Origin: Amyelois transitella
Lineage: Eukaryota > Arthropoda > Insecta > Lepidoptera > Pyralidae
Assembly (NCBI RefSeq): GCF_032362555.1
Contig: NC_083529.1
Coordinates: 7,130,001 to 7,194,000, forward strand
DNA: 64,000 nucleotides
Direction: 5' to 3'
Shown piece by piece: positions 32,677-44,324 of the stretch. The position numbers and the translations under genes were made by a program. Under the pieces are notes generated by a model. The model did no database searches. It saw only the letters and a list, made by a program, of their open reading frames with translations, and was not told where the DNA came from. How positions within the stretch are numbered: position 1 is the first letter of the stretch; every line of letters starts with the position of its first letter.

Positions 32677-35171
32677 ATGGGGTCCCCTCCCCCGCGCGGG
32701 GCCCGGCCCCCCAGCCACGTGGCGTACTATGTGGCGTTAGCTGGAGTGGTGGGATTACTCTTGTTGCTATGCTGTTACTTTTTATTCTTCTGTATCAAAA
32801 GGGTAAAAGGTAAGACTTGGAGAGACTGGCTTTTGTATAAGTAACATTGAATTAGCCTCGAAGTAAGTACAAGATACGAGTATTAACACAATGACGTCCT
32901 CTGTGGCGAAGCGGTAGTACGCTTGTCTGTGACACTAGAGGTCCTGGGTTCGAATCCGGGCCAGGGCATGATGGGAAACTAACTTTTTTTGATTGGCCTG
33001 GGTCTTGGATGTTTATCTATATAAGTATTTATTATAAAAATATAGAATCCTTAAGTTAGTATAGTAGTTAGTACGTTATAACTTCGAAACTTCTCAATTG
33101 ATTTGAACACGGTTTCCACAGGTTATTATTTGACAGCAACAAATAGATATCGCACAATGACTATACCCGTTAGAAAAATGGTTAATAAAAATGCAATTTG
33201 GAATTTTCTTGTGAGGTTTTAGAGGTACAGACAGGCACAGCGTTCATTCAGTTGACCTTGAAGTAACATTTGGCAATAGTCCAAAAGAAAAAGTTCATAA
33301 GGAGTTGCAACAGGTTTTGGTTTTTTTTTGGCAATCATCCAAAAAATGTGGAAATGCACTCATTCAGACCAGCTGGTAAAGCAGTGTACATAAAAAGTGG
33401 CAGAGCCGAACGCATTTCATTAAAACGTACATACGTACATACATATGATCACGTCTTTATCCCTTACGGGGTAGACAGAGCCAACAGTCTTGAAAAGACT
33501 GATAGGCCACGTTCAGCTGTTTGGCTTAATGATAGAATTGAGATTCAAATAGTGACGGGTAGTTAGCCCATCGCCTAAAAGAAGAATTCCAAGTTTATAC
33601 GCCTATCCCTTAGTCATCTTTTACGACATCCATAGGAAAGATAGAGAGGTCCCAGTCTTTTTTTTTTTTATTGGTGCCGGAAACCACACGGCATTCTGAG
33701 ACATTGTGCACTATTTTTACAATGTTTATGTATTAAACTATTATTGTTGAGTATTTTATTGGTTTTATATCTTATTAAAGTTCAAGTTTTACTATGTCCT
33801 TTAATGTATATGTATAAACGTGCATTTTCATAATAAAACCTTTTTTCTGTTTTCAGAGCTGACCCTCCAAGAATACTGCAGTGCGGCTCCCACGACGGCG
33901 CCCCGGGCTCCGACCTCGTCGACCACCTACCCCATACAACCAGGTTAATACTTATCCTATCTTGATAACATTAGGAGTCCCATTTTGGTGTCACCTACAT
34001 TTTTCGATTTGCCCTTATCATTCAAGATCCTATTATCAACCATACAAACATACGACAGATCGACAGGCAGACAGATCGACAGATCGACAGATCGACAGAT
34101 CGACAGATCGACAGATCGACAGATCGACAGATCGACAGATCGACAGATCGACAGATCGACAGATCGACAGATCGACAGATCGACAGATCGACAGGCAGAC
34201 AGATCGACAGATCGACAGATCGACAGGCAGACAGATCGACAGGCAGACAGATCGACAGATCGACAGATCGACAGGCAGACAGATCGACAGATCGACAGGC
34301 AGACAGATCGACAGATCGACAGATCGACAGGCAGACAGATCGACAGATCGACAGGCAGACAGATCGACAGGCAGACAGATCGACAGGCAGACAGATCGAC
34401 AGATCGACAGATCGACAGATCGACAGATCGACAGATCGACAGATCGACAGATCGACAGATCGACAGATCGACAGATCGACAGATCGACAGATCGACAGAT
34501 CGACAGATCGACAGGCAGACAGATCGACAGATCGACAGGCAGACAGGCAGACAGATCGACAGATCGACAGGCAGACAGATCGACAGGCAGACAGATCGAC
34601 AGGCAGACAGATCGACAGATCGACAGGCAGACAGGCAGACAGATCGACAGATCGACAGGCAGACAGATCGACAGATCGACAGATCGACAGATCGACAGAT
34701 CGACAGATCGACAGATCGACAGATCGACAGATCGACAGGCAGACAGATCGACAGATCGACAGGCAGACAGATCGACAGATCGACAGGCAGACAGGCAGAC
34801 AGATCGACAGATCGACAGGCAGACAGGCAGACAGATCGACAGGCATATAATATTAGTAAGGATAAAATAAAGCCACTCTTCTAATAAGAAGTAATCAGAG
34901 ACTATATTTTATCACTTGCCACGACCATCATAAATCTCTTCTTTACCCGACCTTTTGCCGGGACTTCCCCTATTTAATGTCTTCATATGAACTTCCAGTG
35001 GTCCGCGACAGCGCTTCAGCCATGGCCAAGCTGTGTCGTCAGCTGCCCTCGCAGCCCATCGGAGGCACCGTGTTCCCCGCGGAGCAGGCCCCGGCGCCCC
35101 CTGTAGAGCGCCCCGTGAAACCTGCCGCTACGGCCGGCACTGCCGTCAATGAAGGTTTAACCGTCCGATAA
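32677..35171 (+). CDS. Small single-pass membrane protein, function unknown
   Basis: Three coding exons: 32677-32809, 33857-33943 and 34999-35171 (TAA), 130 aa, phases 1 and 1. The first coding exon starts after an acceptor at 32668, so a 5' UTR exon is expected. A short proline/arginine-rich N-terminus is followed by one clear membrane segment (about residues 15-40, 'VALAGVVGLLLLLCCYFLFF') with cysteines and a basic IKRVK stop, then a proline/alanine/threonine-rich tail of about 85 residues with no known domain. A type III single-pass topology is likely. The exon 2 donor (CAG/GTTAAT) is weak. Intron 2 contains the 792-bp minisatellite. AATAAA at 35185-35190. I do not recognise the family. 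Confidence 0.65.
32896..33062 (+). mobile_element. tRNA-derived SINE (family C), 3'-truncated
   Basis: tRNA-like head with GGTTCGAATCC; the last part of the body is missing. Intron 1 of the small membrane protein gene. Confidence 0.8.
33430..33694 (-). repeat. Family A retroposon, full length
   Basis: Minus orientation, intron 1 of the small membrane protein gene. Confidence 0.85.
34054..34845. repeat. 8-bp minisatellite, 99 units of two alternative monomers
   Basis: 792 bp in exact 8-bp register. By hand count there are 73 units GACAGATC and 26 units GACAGGCA, with no other variant and no indel seen. It lies about 110 bp after exon 2 and 150 bp before exon 3. The 24-nt coding period keeps several frames open on both strands; these are not genes. 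Confidence 0.97.
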
Positions 35172-36761
35172 ATGTATTTTTATTAATAAATTTATATATG
35201 TATTTTGTTTATTTATTGTTGTTTTTATGTATGAAAATTATAATATAAATTTTGTGTAGGCATAAATATAATTGTTTTATTTTGTATTTTGTGTAGGTAT
35301 AAATATATTTATTTAGTTTGATCCCACATAAAGTTCTCTGAGAGACCCAACGTTTGACTGGTAGATAATGCTACTAGCATTCGCCAATTATGCTATACAT
35401 TTGTATTTTGTGCAATGAAGTTTAATTAAATAAAAATTAATAAAGCATTGTAAATTTGTCAGACGTAACTGCCAGACTGAATCGGAATTTTTAACGTGGA
35501 TATGAAAAATAATGGGTATTATAAGTTTAACTTTTTTTTTAATATTTAATTTGACTTAACTTTATTTGTCAAATTAAGATGACTTTGTATAAGTACATTT
35601 TATTGACAGAAATTTGATAAAATTTATAAACACATATTATTATTAGGATTTTTGTGATTTTAGTAGATTTATAATTGTATTTTATAATAAAAGTTAATAT
35701 GTGTCCATTATATATAACAGTACAGCTTTAAAATAAACTATAACTTGCAATTTATATTAAAAGGTGAGGAGAGTAATGTATATGTAGCTAAGTGTCAATG
35801 TGCCTGTATGAATATGTAGAAAAATGTCGCAAATATTTAACAGATTTTATCTATATTATACGTGTTTATAGTAAATTAGCTTTTTATAAAATTTGCTACG
35901 ATTTAGGAAATTGTATGGTGCCATTATTTTTAGTAGTTCAAATTGGTATTTAGTAGTTCAAAGTATTAAAAATCCTGCCATAATGTACCTAAAGTACATA
36001 TTAAGTAAGTTTTTATTTTTAAGACATGTAAGTAAAAAAATATATATATTTTGTTCACAAAATCATCATCATGCGGAAATAAAAACTTAATAAATATGAC
36101 TTGAAAATATTGTAACTATACTTTTTTAATTTAAGTCAGCATTTAAAACTTAAAAAACTTTGCAATGTTGTTCAAAAGTACTGTTTCTAATTATTAACTC
36201 AAAAAAATTTACTACTATTGCCATATTCTGTTATTACAACAAAAAAACTGAAACATTTTTATTGAGTAAAGCCCTTTTCATTATTTACGTAGTGTTATTT
36301 ATTATTTCGTTAAGATATACCAAATATTTTTGAATGTATCAATTCACTATTAAAAAAAATCCACAAAATATTTTACTTTCATTTATCGTAACCAAATATA
36401 ATCAATTGAACAAAATTTACATATGTTCCTATGGTTGTCCTAACAAAAATAAATTCTCTCATCTATATAAAAGAAAATTTATTTAGAAATATCCCTAAAA
36501 CTTTAACACTACAGTATTAAGTTAAATGCTGGTTATTTTCCGAGCAAGTAAGTAGAAAGTATCATTAAAAACTATAGATTCTGAAGACGAAAAACTATAG
36601 CTGTTTCGCTTTTTGTTATGACGTGAAACGAGATAGCGATAGTTTTTCGCGCGATAATAACGGCGTCGCGCGTGCCACTATACGGGGACAGATACTTTTC
36701 TATCAAAATGTTCCTAAAGTTTTATACGGTTTTTAACAGATATTTTGTACATGTGCAGTAC
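35172..36761. other. AT-rich intergenic stretch
   Basis: 3' flank of the small membrane protein gene. A LINE 3'-end-like piece lies at about 35320-35440; otherwise nothing is recognised. Confidence 0.5.
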
Positions 36762-37050
36762 AGTGCCGTGTGGCTCCCGGCAGTGCCGTGTGGTTCCCGG
36801 CACCAAAAAAGAATAGGACCACTCCATCTCTTTCCCATGGATGTCGTAAAAGGCGACTAAGGAATAGGCTTATAAAATTGCGATCCTTTTTTTAGGCGAT
36901 GGGCTAGCAACCTGTCACTATTTGGATCTCAATTCTATCATTAAGCTGAGCAGCTGAACGTGGCCATTCAGTCTTTTTGGGACTGTTGGCTCTGTCTACC
37001 CCGTAAGGGATTTAGACGTGACTATATATATGCATGTATGTATGTATGTA
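36762..37050 (+). repeat. Family A retroposon with a doubled head
   Basis: Two copies of the 20-bp head, then a complete body and ATGT tail. Confidence 0.85.
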
Positions 37051-38058
37051 TTTTGTACATAACGCACGACGCTTCAAGGCTGGCCTGGTCTGGTAGCAAA
37101 AAAAAACATAATGCGGACAGTTGCTTATCTTCAGTTACATAAATAATATAAACAAAATAATAAGAAGAAGGATAATATTTTAATCTCTGTTCTTGGGCAG
37201 GATAAATGAATAAAACTAATAGTGTTTTAAAACATCATGTAATTGTTTATTTTACAAACAATACATTGTAAATAACAGATAAAAAATATGGCGGAATACT
37301 TTTTTTTAGAGCATGAATAAATATTATCATGGATTTTTGTATATTAAATAATTATCTATGCTTTATACAAGTATATATATATTTTTATAGTAAAAGTATT
37401 TTAATTGAATGTATGAAGGCTTAATTTCCAAAAAACTTGGCACAAGAGGCGTTATTAATTAGTAATTTTTTCGTCATAAAATGTTATATTAGAATCTTAC
37501 AAATCAAATAACAAACATCTTTGCTTCACAAATTTTTGTCCAGTAGTTTGTTTTTTAATCTATTAATGTTTTACCTAATCAAACATACAAAGGCTTAATA
37601 TTATCAATGTAATGAGAATTGAAATAAGTTTAGGAATAACCTTACATCTAATTGACATTAACAATACCAGGAATTGCGATTGTGACACGTAATTGAATAA
37701 CAATTTTTACCAAGAAAAATATTAGCTTACTTTCTTTTTAACGCATCTACCCCGCAAGGGATATAGACGTGATTATATGTATTTATGGCTATTTATATGG
37801 CCTTATCAAAGTCCTCCAATAATTCCTTATCACCAAATTGACTAGAATTTTGGTAAAGTAATCCCTTATTCCAAAAAAATAATTTATTTCTTTCTTATTC
37901 TGGTATTGGGCACACAAGGCCCCAATGTGGAATATCATTAAACGGTTATAGAACTTGAAAATTTCAAGATGTCTGTTTAAAGATTTAATTATTCGTACCT
38001 CAATGAGAAGGAAAACTAGAGGGAACGGAAAAGTATTTGCCTCTTTCTAACCGACATC
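37051..38058. other. AT-rich intergenic stretch
   Basis: Only a short family A tail scrap near 37745-37785 is recognised. Confidence 0.5.
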
Positions 38059-38384
38059 AATAGGCTATTTTACACCATGTAAAAAAAAATATAAAAATGC
38101 ACGTATCTTATAGATTTTGTAAAAAATAAAAGAAAAACATGGATTATTATTCATAAAAGTGCAATATGGATTTTATAATTCAATTTAAAAAATCCTCTTT
38201 TTTAATCTGTTCTTCAAAAGTCGAAAACGCTATCCGCCATGTTGGGTACTGACGTGACGTCATACTTTTAGTAAACAAATATCGAATCGAAAACATATTG
38301 ATGATGTCAGGCTCTGTTTATTTTGAAATTTTAAAATTTCTATCACGTTTTTGGGTTTTTACTCTTTAATAATTTAATAGAATC

Positions 38385-38512
38385 ATGGAAGACGGTTTTG
38401 TGAAAGCAGACAATATAAATCTACCGAGGATTAATACGTTGATGGTGGCGAAATTTTTTGCGTCCAATCCCGATTTCTGTTCTGCTGAGTTAAGAAATGT
38501 TAAAACAGCGAT
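38385..38512 (+). CDS. First exon of a transposon gene (partial)
   Basis: ATG at 38385 opens a 42-codon frame (MEDGFVKADN..., VAKFFASNPDF) that ends at a consensus donor, GTAAGT. The sequence recalls the N-termini of repeated insect proteins with SWIM zinc-finger and YqaJ-type nuclease domains; this is from memory and unchecked. No downstream exon remains inside the TIRs. Confidence 0.5.
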
Positions 38513-38569
38513 GTAAGTATTTATTGTATATAATAGACATAATTATAATTGTATATAATTGTATATAAT

Positions 38570-38746
38570 TTATATAATTGTATATAATTTTATAGACAAT
38601 GCCTTTGGATCTCTTCTTGCTAATTTCAACCAAGTGTTTCTCATTTTAATATCACTTGGCAGTGGAATCCACAATTTTTCTGGTGTTTTTATACTAATAT
38701 TCTTGCATTCAGGAACAAGACACCAACAATATGTATTGTAATTCAT
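38570..38746 (-). CDS. THAP-type zinc finger, first exon of a transposon gene (partial)
   Basis: 58 codons from ATG at 38746. It contains C-x4-C (CLVPEC), the LP of the 'F/W-x-x-P' block (LWIPLP) and the conserved tryptophan with a basic run (TWLKLARRD), as in the N-terminal half of THAP DNA-binding domains. The second Cys-x2-His pair would be in a later exon, which is missing. THAP domains occur in several DNA transposases and their accessory proteins. Confidence 0.6.
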   Translation of the reverse strand: MNYNTYCWCLVPECKNISIKTPEKLWIPLPSDIKMRNTWLKLARRDPKALSIKLYTII

Positions 38747-39104
38747 TATTACAAAAATCTTTTTACTTTAGTCTTACGTAGAGCCGTATTGTTTACTAAA
38801 AGTATGACGTCACGAGTCAAAACAGCATGGCGGATGGCGTTTTCGCGCGAAAATACAAAATCATAAATAATAAATCGTTTTTAGAGCACTTTTCGGCTTC
38901 AAAAAATTTTAATAAAAATTCTATAGGTATAACACAGTCTCAGGATTGATTTAAAACAGTTTTCAAAAAAGAGTGTAATAGCCTATTTGAAAGAGATGAA
39001 AAAGAAAAAGTCATTCGAAACTTTGAATTCCGATTTTCTTATGTTTTGAGTCGGTCTTCCGTTGCTTATTTTTTAAGCTCCGCTGATTTTTTTTAAACTT
39101 TGAT

Positions 39105-42100
39105 TTAAATAGCAGTCTCCTTGTGGTCAGCGGAGCAGAGTTGCAGCTCGTGGTACTCCGGAGGACGCTCCTCACTCTCTTCTAAATCCAGGTCCAGGTC
39201 ACTTTCTGAAATGAAATATACATACATACATAACAGTCTTGAAACGACTGAAAGGCCACGTTCAGCTGCATGGCTGGAAATTGAATTGGGATTGAAATAG
39301 TGACAGGTTGCTAGCCCATCGCCTACAAGAGGAATCCCATGTTTGTAAGCCTATCCCTTAGTCACCTTTTAGATGGATATATAAAATGTTTATTCGACAG
39401 TACATTTACAACATCTGTGAAAAATATATGGATTTTTTCTATTCCAAAGTGCCACTCGACACATAATAAATAAAACACAACATCGCCATTTTCAGTAAAA
39501 CCAAAAGAGTGTTTTTTTTTTATTATGATACATTTAAAAATAAATCATAAATCCCAAGCAACTGAATTTACACAGGTTGTAGTAAGTTTTGTGCTAACAG
39601 AATGTCTCTGTCTAGCACATCCGGAAAGAGACGTAATTATGTATACCTAAGGAAGCCCCAGACTTCTGCCTCGCAGGAGGCTTATCTGGAAAAACCATAG
39701 AAGACAAGAATAATCTACTTCCTTGAAATCCAAATCCTAAAACCAATGAGAGCACCAGGTTTTGGCCTCATTGGCTAACCATTTACCTGGTGGTAGGCAA
39801 GATGAGGCCTAAGATGGTGCAAGCAAGCTCAAATAGTGCCTATTCACTCTTGCCATGAAAATCCCCAAGTTGTATGTATTAGAGAAGAAAGATGCGGGAA
39901 TTACAAATCACAGCGGTTCGCATGATAAAAGATTTGACGAATCGCAAGGGGCGTAGGGGATATCGACTAAATTCATCTAACCGTATAAATAAGACAAGAA
40001 ATATCAAAATCCAACTCCTAAGGTTGACTGGAAGAGATTGCTTTAGCGATAAATCCGCCTTTGTACCTCATAACCTGTTTTGCAATAAAGAGTTTATCTA
40101 TTCATCTACACTTACCAGAGAAAGCACCAGATTCCGGCCTCACTGGTGGCGCCAGGATGTCACCATCGCTCGCGTGCCTCGCTCTCAGAGTGCCCACATT
40201 GCTGACCACTGGCCGGTTATGGAGGTCACACTCTGACCCCTCTTCTGCTAGGTAGCAGGCGCCTCCGTCGTAGCCAACGACTTCTATATAAGATGAAGTA
40301 TAGCTTGTAACTTTAGTGATCTTCGTGATAAATAATGAAATAGTTGTAATTAAGACTTATTTTAGTGTAATTGTTACAATATGACGATCGGAATTGAAAT
40401 TAAAGAAAGCCCCTCACTATGGCCGAGGGTTCAATTGGGAATACACAAAAAGATTTACAAATTGGTGACTTTAAACATAGTATGCACTTTCACCACTTTT
40501 AGGCTTATGTCTTAGTTGGGTTAAGTTTATCTATTTGATGGGGTCACAGACTTACTTCTGAATCTTAGTTATAAGCGCATACTGGGCTTACCCAGGAAGG
40601 ATGCAAGGATTTCACAAATGGGCTGCATGTTAATTCCTCAATAGACAATTCATGGATACAAAAATACCTCGTAACATACATTTCTGTGTATTAAATATAT
40701 TACAAACGAACAAATAAACAAACGTATTATCCAACTTACCAACAGAGGGAGGTGGATAAGGCCTTCCGATACTCATCCGAGACTCAACAGTGTGGTGCAC
40801 CGCTCCCGACCTGTCAATCTGATCTATATCCTCATCCAACCAATAAGTAAACACATTGGACGCTTGTCCTTCCTCCAACGGTACCAAAGCATATTTCGGA
40901 CGATCTTTAGACCGAATCGATTCATTAAAAGACTGCTTAGTCTCTTTGGCTTTATACAGCGCCTTGTTCCTCTCTTCTGCTACCATTTTCTCATATTCAA
41001 AATCATCTCCGACAGGAGTTTTACTTAACAACGACTCATCTTCTTTAGATTCGCCTATATAAAAATTCGATACTTCAATTTCAGTAGCGTCAGTGTCTTT
41101 ATCATCGTCAATGCTTTCTTTTGCTTTCTTTGACGATTTTATGTTAGTGTGGTGTTTCTTACAGGGTTTTTGGTCATTGATAACTTCGTTTGAAGATAAT
41201 TCTGGTTCAGCTTTAGGAGCTCTTTCAGGTGTCAGGCTGACATCTGATAGACAGATTTCTGAGTCTGGATTAAGAGGTATGTGTAGATCTCGTGTGGACC
41301 GTTCCCAGTCCCGTCTGTGTATCACTTCATCGATGACGCTAGGGGCGGAGTGGTATCGGGCTTCTACCTCGTCTTTGATTTCGTGATGAGATTTCCTGCG
41401 GTTCGGAATCTCCTCGTGGCTTCTGTGTGCTGATAGTGGCTGTTTGGTGCTTCCTGTAATAGTTGGAAATTCAGTTATTATTAATACAAATGCATATTTT
41501 AAAAATAATCATAAGCCTGATTCATTGTTTGACTGGTACTACAATATATTAAATCTATTGTGTATTTTGTAAATAGAAAATAAATAAAATAAACTTAGGC
41601 CAATCCTAACCCGTAACCTCATCCATGAGGGCAAGATGTAATTTTAGAGGAAGTGACACTTTTGCCAATTACAGATTCGAGAATAATACATAGCGAATCA
41701 TGCTCCTCATCCTTCTGTCGTATGTCCTGGCCTCTTTGGCGGGCATGGGGTTCCCACCACGATCCAGGAATGGGTTAGATCAATCATGGTTATACTTCCG
41801 TCTCCTCTTATTTCATAATAAGCAATAGAAAATCAATTACCTGAAGTGCTTGGCAAGTGCAGGGACACTGCGCTGCTGCCAAAACGACGACTGAAGAACT
41901 CACTCGCGCGTCGGTGTGACCCTGAATCTATAACAACACAAATTCTTATAAGAATTATGAGTGTTTGTCAATACTGGAGCAAAGTTAGCAGCCGCGACCC
42001 GTGCACCCGCTGGGTAATGTTTGTACTGCACATTTGATTGCCAATTTTCTAAGCACTATTTTGTGGACGCATTCTGGATTGTTTTGAATTGATCATGACA

Positions 42101-43250
42101 AATGACGACTAAATACTTATTGTGTTTCAGATGATTCGTATGTTCATACATTCAAATCTAATACTCCTTACAGGGTAGACAGAGGCAACAGTCTTTAAAG
42201 ACTAAAAGGCTGTTTGACTTGAAGAAATTGAGATTAAAATAGTTTCAGATGATGGTTGATAGAAACCCAATGGTGCAAAAGGACAACACCAATAGGTGAC
42301 AAAATTATACAAAATAGATTAAGAAATTGAGTGACCGGATAGTAAACACGTGATAAGGGAATGTGATGATGTGAAAGAAGATGTAGTAACAGGAATAGAA
42401 AAGGGTATGTTAAAATGGTTTAGTCATGTGGAGAGGTTGAATGAAAGCAGGTTGACTGAGCAAATATACAATTAGAGTGTAGATGGAATAGCAGGAGTGG
42501 GAAGGCCAAGATAAATGTACCTTAATAAATTAAGGACATCCTGGCAAGGTCTTGGCTGGTCAGGTCAAGAGTACCCAAAACCTTGCATAAAGAGAGTTAT
42601 GAATTTGGAAGAAGCGAAAGAAGTATGCTGTGATCGTGGCAAGTGAAAAGATGTAGTCTCTGCCTACCCGGGAAAAGTGGTGATTTTATGTTTGTATGTA
42701 GATTAAGAAGTGTTCTTATCCCCGATCGATCATCAAATTGAAAGTAATGAAATTGCAATGGATGATTCAAAATCTACCACATCAAGTGATAAGCAGGACT
42801 CAACAGTGCCAATGCCATCTAAGTTTGGTGATCGTGACACACAGACTAACATACACACCATGGCTGGCTGGCTTTCGAGGAGGTTTGCCCGTACTAGAAG
42901 AGTCTGAAACACCATTACAGTTTAGAGAGAGTCTATAAAATTGTTCTAAATTAATTCAACTACATATATTTTTGTCCGCGAGCATTCACCAGACAGGACT
43001 TTAATCTTTGAACCTTTCTTGGTCTGAATGGATGCCTTTACGTTGACGAATTGTTTAAAGATGCAAAATCTTGTCGGCCAATCGTTTCTGTTAATGATTA
43101 TGAAAGAAGATAGAAGAAACATCACCATACCTGAATTAGTATCATCGTTCCAGCAGCAAAGCCAGCACAGGAGTAGCAGTGGCGCGCACAACTCCGGAGC
43201 CAGAGTGGACTCGCCTCGCCTCGCGCCCATGCTGAGGACCTGAGGCTGAC
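39105..43250 (-). CDS. Uncharacterised protein with signal-like N-terminus and PPEY motif
   Basis: Five exons: 43131-43250 (ATG at 43230), 41841-41927, 40740-41453, 40116-40283 and 39105-39205 (TAA); 389 aa, every junction phase 1 with good GT/AG sites. Residues about 13-26 (ELCAPLLLLCWLCCW) form a short hydrophobic stretch like a signal peptide; no later membrane segment is seen. The large exon is charged and low in hydrophobics (lysine/aspartate/glutamate-rich), which suggests disorder. The C-terminus has an acidic DLDLDLEESEE block followed by RPPEYHEL, a PPxY motif (about residues 371-374) for WW-domain proteins such as Nedd4 ligases. PPxY would be expected in the cytoplasm, so either the hydrophobic part is a membrane anchor or further exons lie upstream. 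I do not recognise the family. Confidence 0.7.
39225..39370 (-). repeat. Family A fragment
   Basis: About 20 nt upstream (minus strand) of the last exon acceptor of the PPEY gene. Confidence 0.75.
40020..40108 (+). repeat. CR1/Jockey-like LINE 3' end
   Basis: 'ggttgactggaagagattgc' to 'gcaataaagagttta'. Coding-like LINE remnant upstream at 39886-40019. Its end is about 8 nt from the exon 4 donor of the PPEY gene. Confidence 0.65.
42160..42705 (+). mobile_element. Family A scrap and long family B remnant
   Basis: 42160-42250 is a reversed family A tail. 42330-42705 is the longest family B piece here, covering about 120 codons of degenerate reverse-transcriptase C-terminus and the 3' end. Intron 1 of the PPEY gene. 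Confidence 0.7.
42710..42907 (+). other. Coding-like orphan segment in an intron
   Basis: An open frame of about 65 codons (reading ...MDDSKSTTSSDKQDSTVP... to GWLSRRFARTRRV, stop at 42905-42907) on the strand opposite the host gene. Composition looks protein-like and a 'tatgtag' acceptor-like site precedes it. It could be an exon from an undetected gene, a transposon remnant or chance. Confidence 0.25.
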
Positions 43251-43363
43251 CTGGAAATGAAAGGATGAGGTTTTGACAGCAGTTGGAACAGGCGTATCAG
43301 CTGAATGATTAAATAACTTCATATAACATATAATTGATAATAATAATAACTTCATAAAATACA

Positions 43364-43480
43364 TAGGTTGACTGGAAGAGATTGCATTAGCGATAAGACC
43401 GCCTTTGTACGATCTCTGTCTGATTTATGTTGTTTTGTATGTTTTACTCTAATGGTGCAATATAGAGTTAGTTATCTATC
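43364..43480 (+). repeat. CR1/Jockey-like LINE 3' end
   Basis: Same type as 40020-40108 and 56550-56668, ending in (CTAT)n. Confidence 0.65.
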
Positions 43481-43689
43481 TATCTATAACTAGCTTTTGC
43501 GCTTGAGTTTCGCTTCCGTGAGAATTTCCAGCATAAAGCTTTTGTATTCCTAAAGGCCTATTCTAGCTGTGTAGCAAATTTCGACAAAATCAGTTCAGTA
43601 AATTTGTTGTAAACACACAATTTTTGTCTAGTGTGGATTACGTCGACCTTACGGAAAAGACTAAAAGCCAAGAACATCTGATGAGCTGG

Positions 43690-43930
43690 CATGAGGAGAC
43701 TTAGCATGTAGTGAAGCGAAGGAAGTATGCAGGGATCGTGACAAGTGTAAAGACCTGGTTTCTGGCTACTTCCCCGGGAAAGGCGTAACTTTATATTCGT
43801 CACTACAGAGTCAACAGTTTTGAAAAGACTGGAAGGCCACATTCAGCTGTATGGCTTAATTATGGATTTGAGATTTAAATAGTGACAGCCGCTAACCCAT
43901 GGTATAAAAGAAGAATAAGAAGAACAAGTA
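43690..43930. repeat. Diverged family B tail followed by reversed family A piece
   Basis: 43690-43795 family B plus; 43800-43930 family A minus. Confidence 0.6.
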
Positions 43931-44076
43931 TTAGACTTTCCCTTTTGTAAAATTCAGGCAATGTAGAGCTTATAAACTTGGTTCTTCTTTAATGCAATGG
44001 ATACGCAGCCTGTTACTTTACTATCTTAATCTCAATAGGAGATTTGAGGACCCACGCAAATACTGCTGGACAAACA

Positions 44077-44324
44077 TACATACATACGGTCACGTCTTTA
44101 TCCCTTGCGGGGTAGACAGAGCCAACAGCCTTGAAAAGACTGAATGGTCACGTTCAGCTATTTGGCTTAATGATAAAATTAAGATTGAAATAGTGACAGG
44201 CATCGCCTAACAAAGAGTCCCAAGTTTGTAAGCGTATTCCTTAGTCGACTTTTATGACATCCATGGGAAAGAGATGGAGTGGTCCTAATCTTTTTTGTAT
44301 TGGTGCCGGGAACCACACGGCACT
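44077..44324 (-). repeat. Family A retroposon, full length
   Basis: Minus orientation, ending 'ggaaccacacggcac'. Confidence 0.85.

Larger units (their letters stand above)
38059..38988. mobile_element. TIR transposon, internal-deletion derivative with two first exons
   Basis: Inverted ends (AATAGGCTATTTTACAC at the left, complement of AATAGGCTATTACACTC at the right). A second inverted block of about 55 bp (from AAACGC/ATCCGCCATG to ACTTTTAGTAAAC) lies at about 38227-38275 and 38788-38850. Between them, one coding exon on each strand points inward. The middle of a longer two-gene element appears to be lost. The superfamily was not determined. Confidence 0.7.

Noticed and set aside
33881-34884. 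Three long open frames (329, 299 and 274 aa) of DRQIDRST-type repeats
   Set aside because: They are produced by the 8-bp tandem array (24-nt coding period with no stop in several frames); the array lies between phase-matched exons of a real gene.
40792-41386. Plus-strand frames overlapping 40740-41453
   Set aside because: Antisense shadows of the large exon of the PPEY gene, which has matching splice phases on the minus strand.
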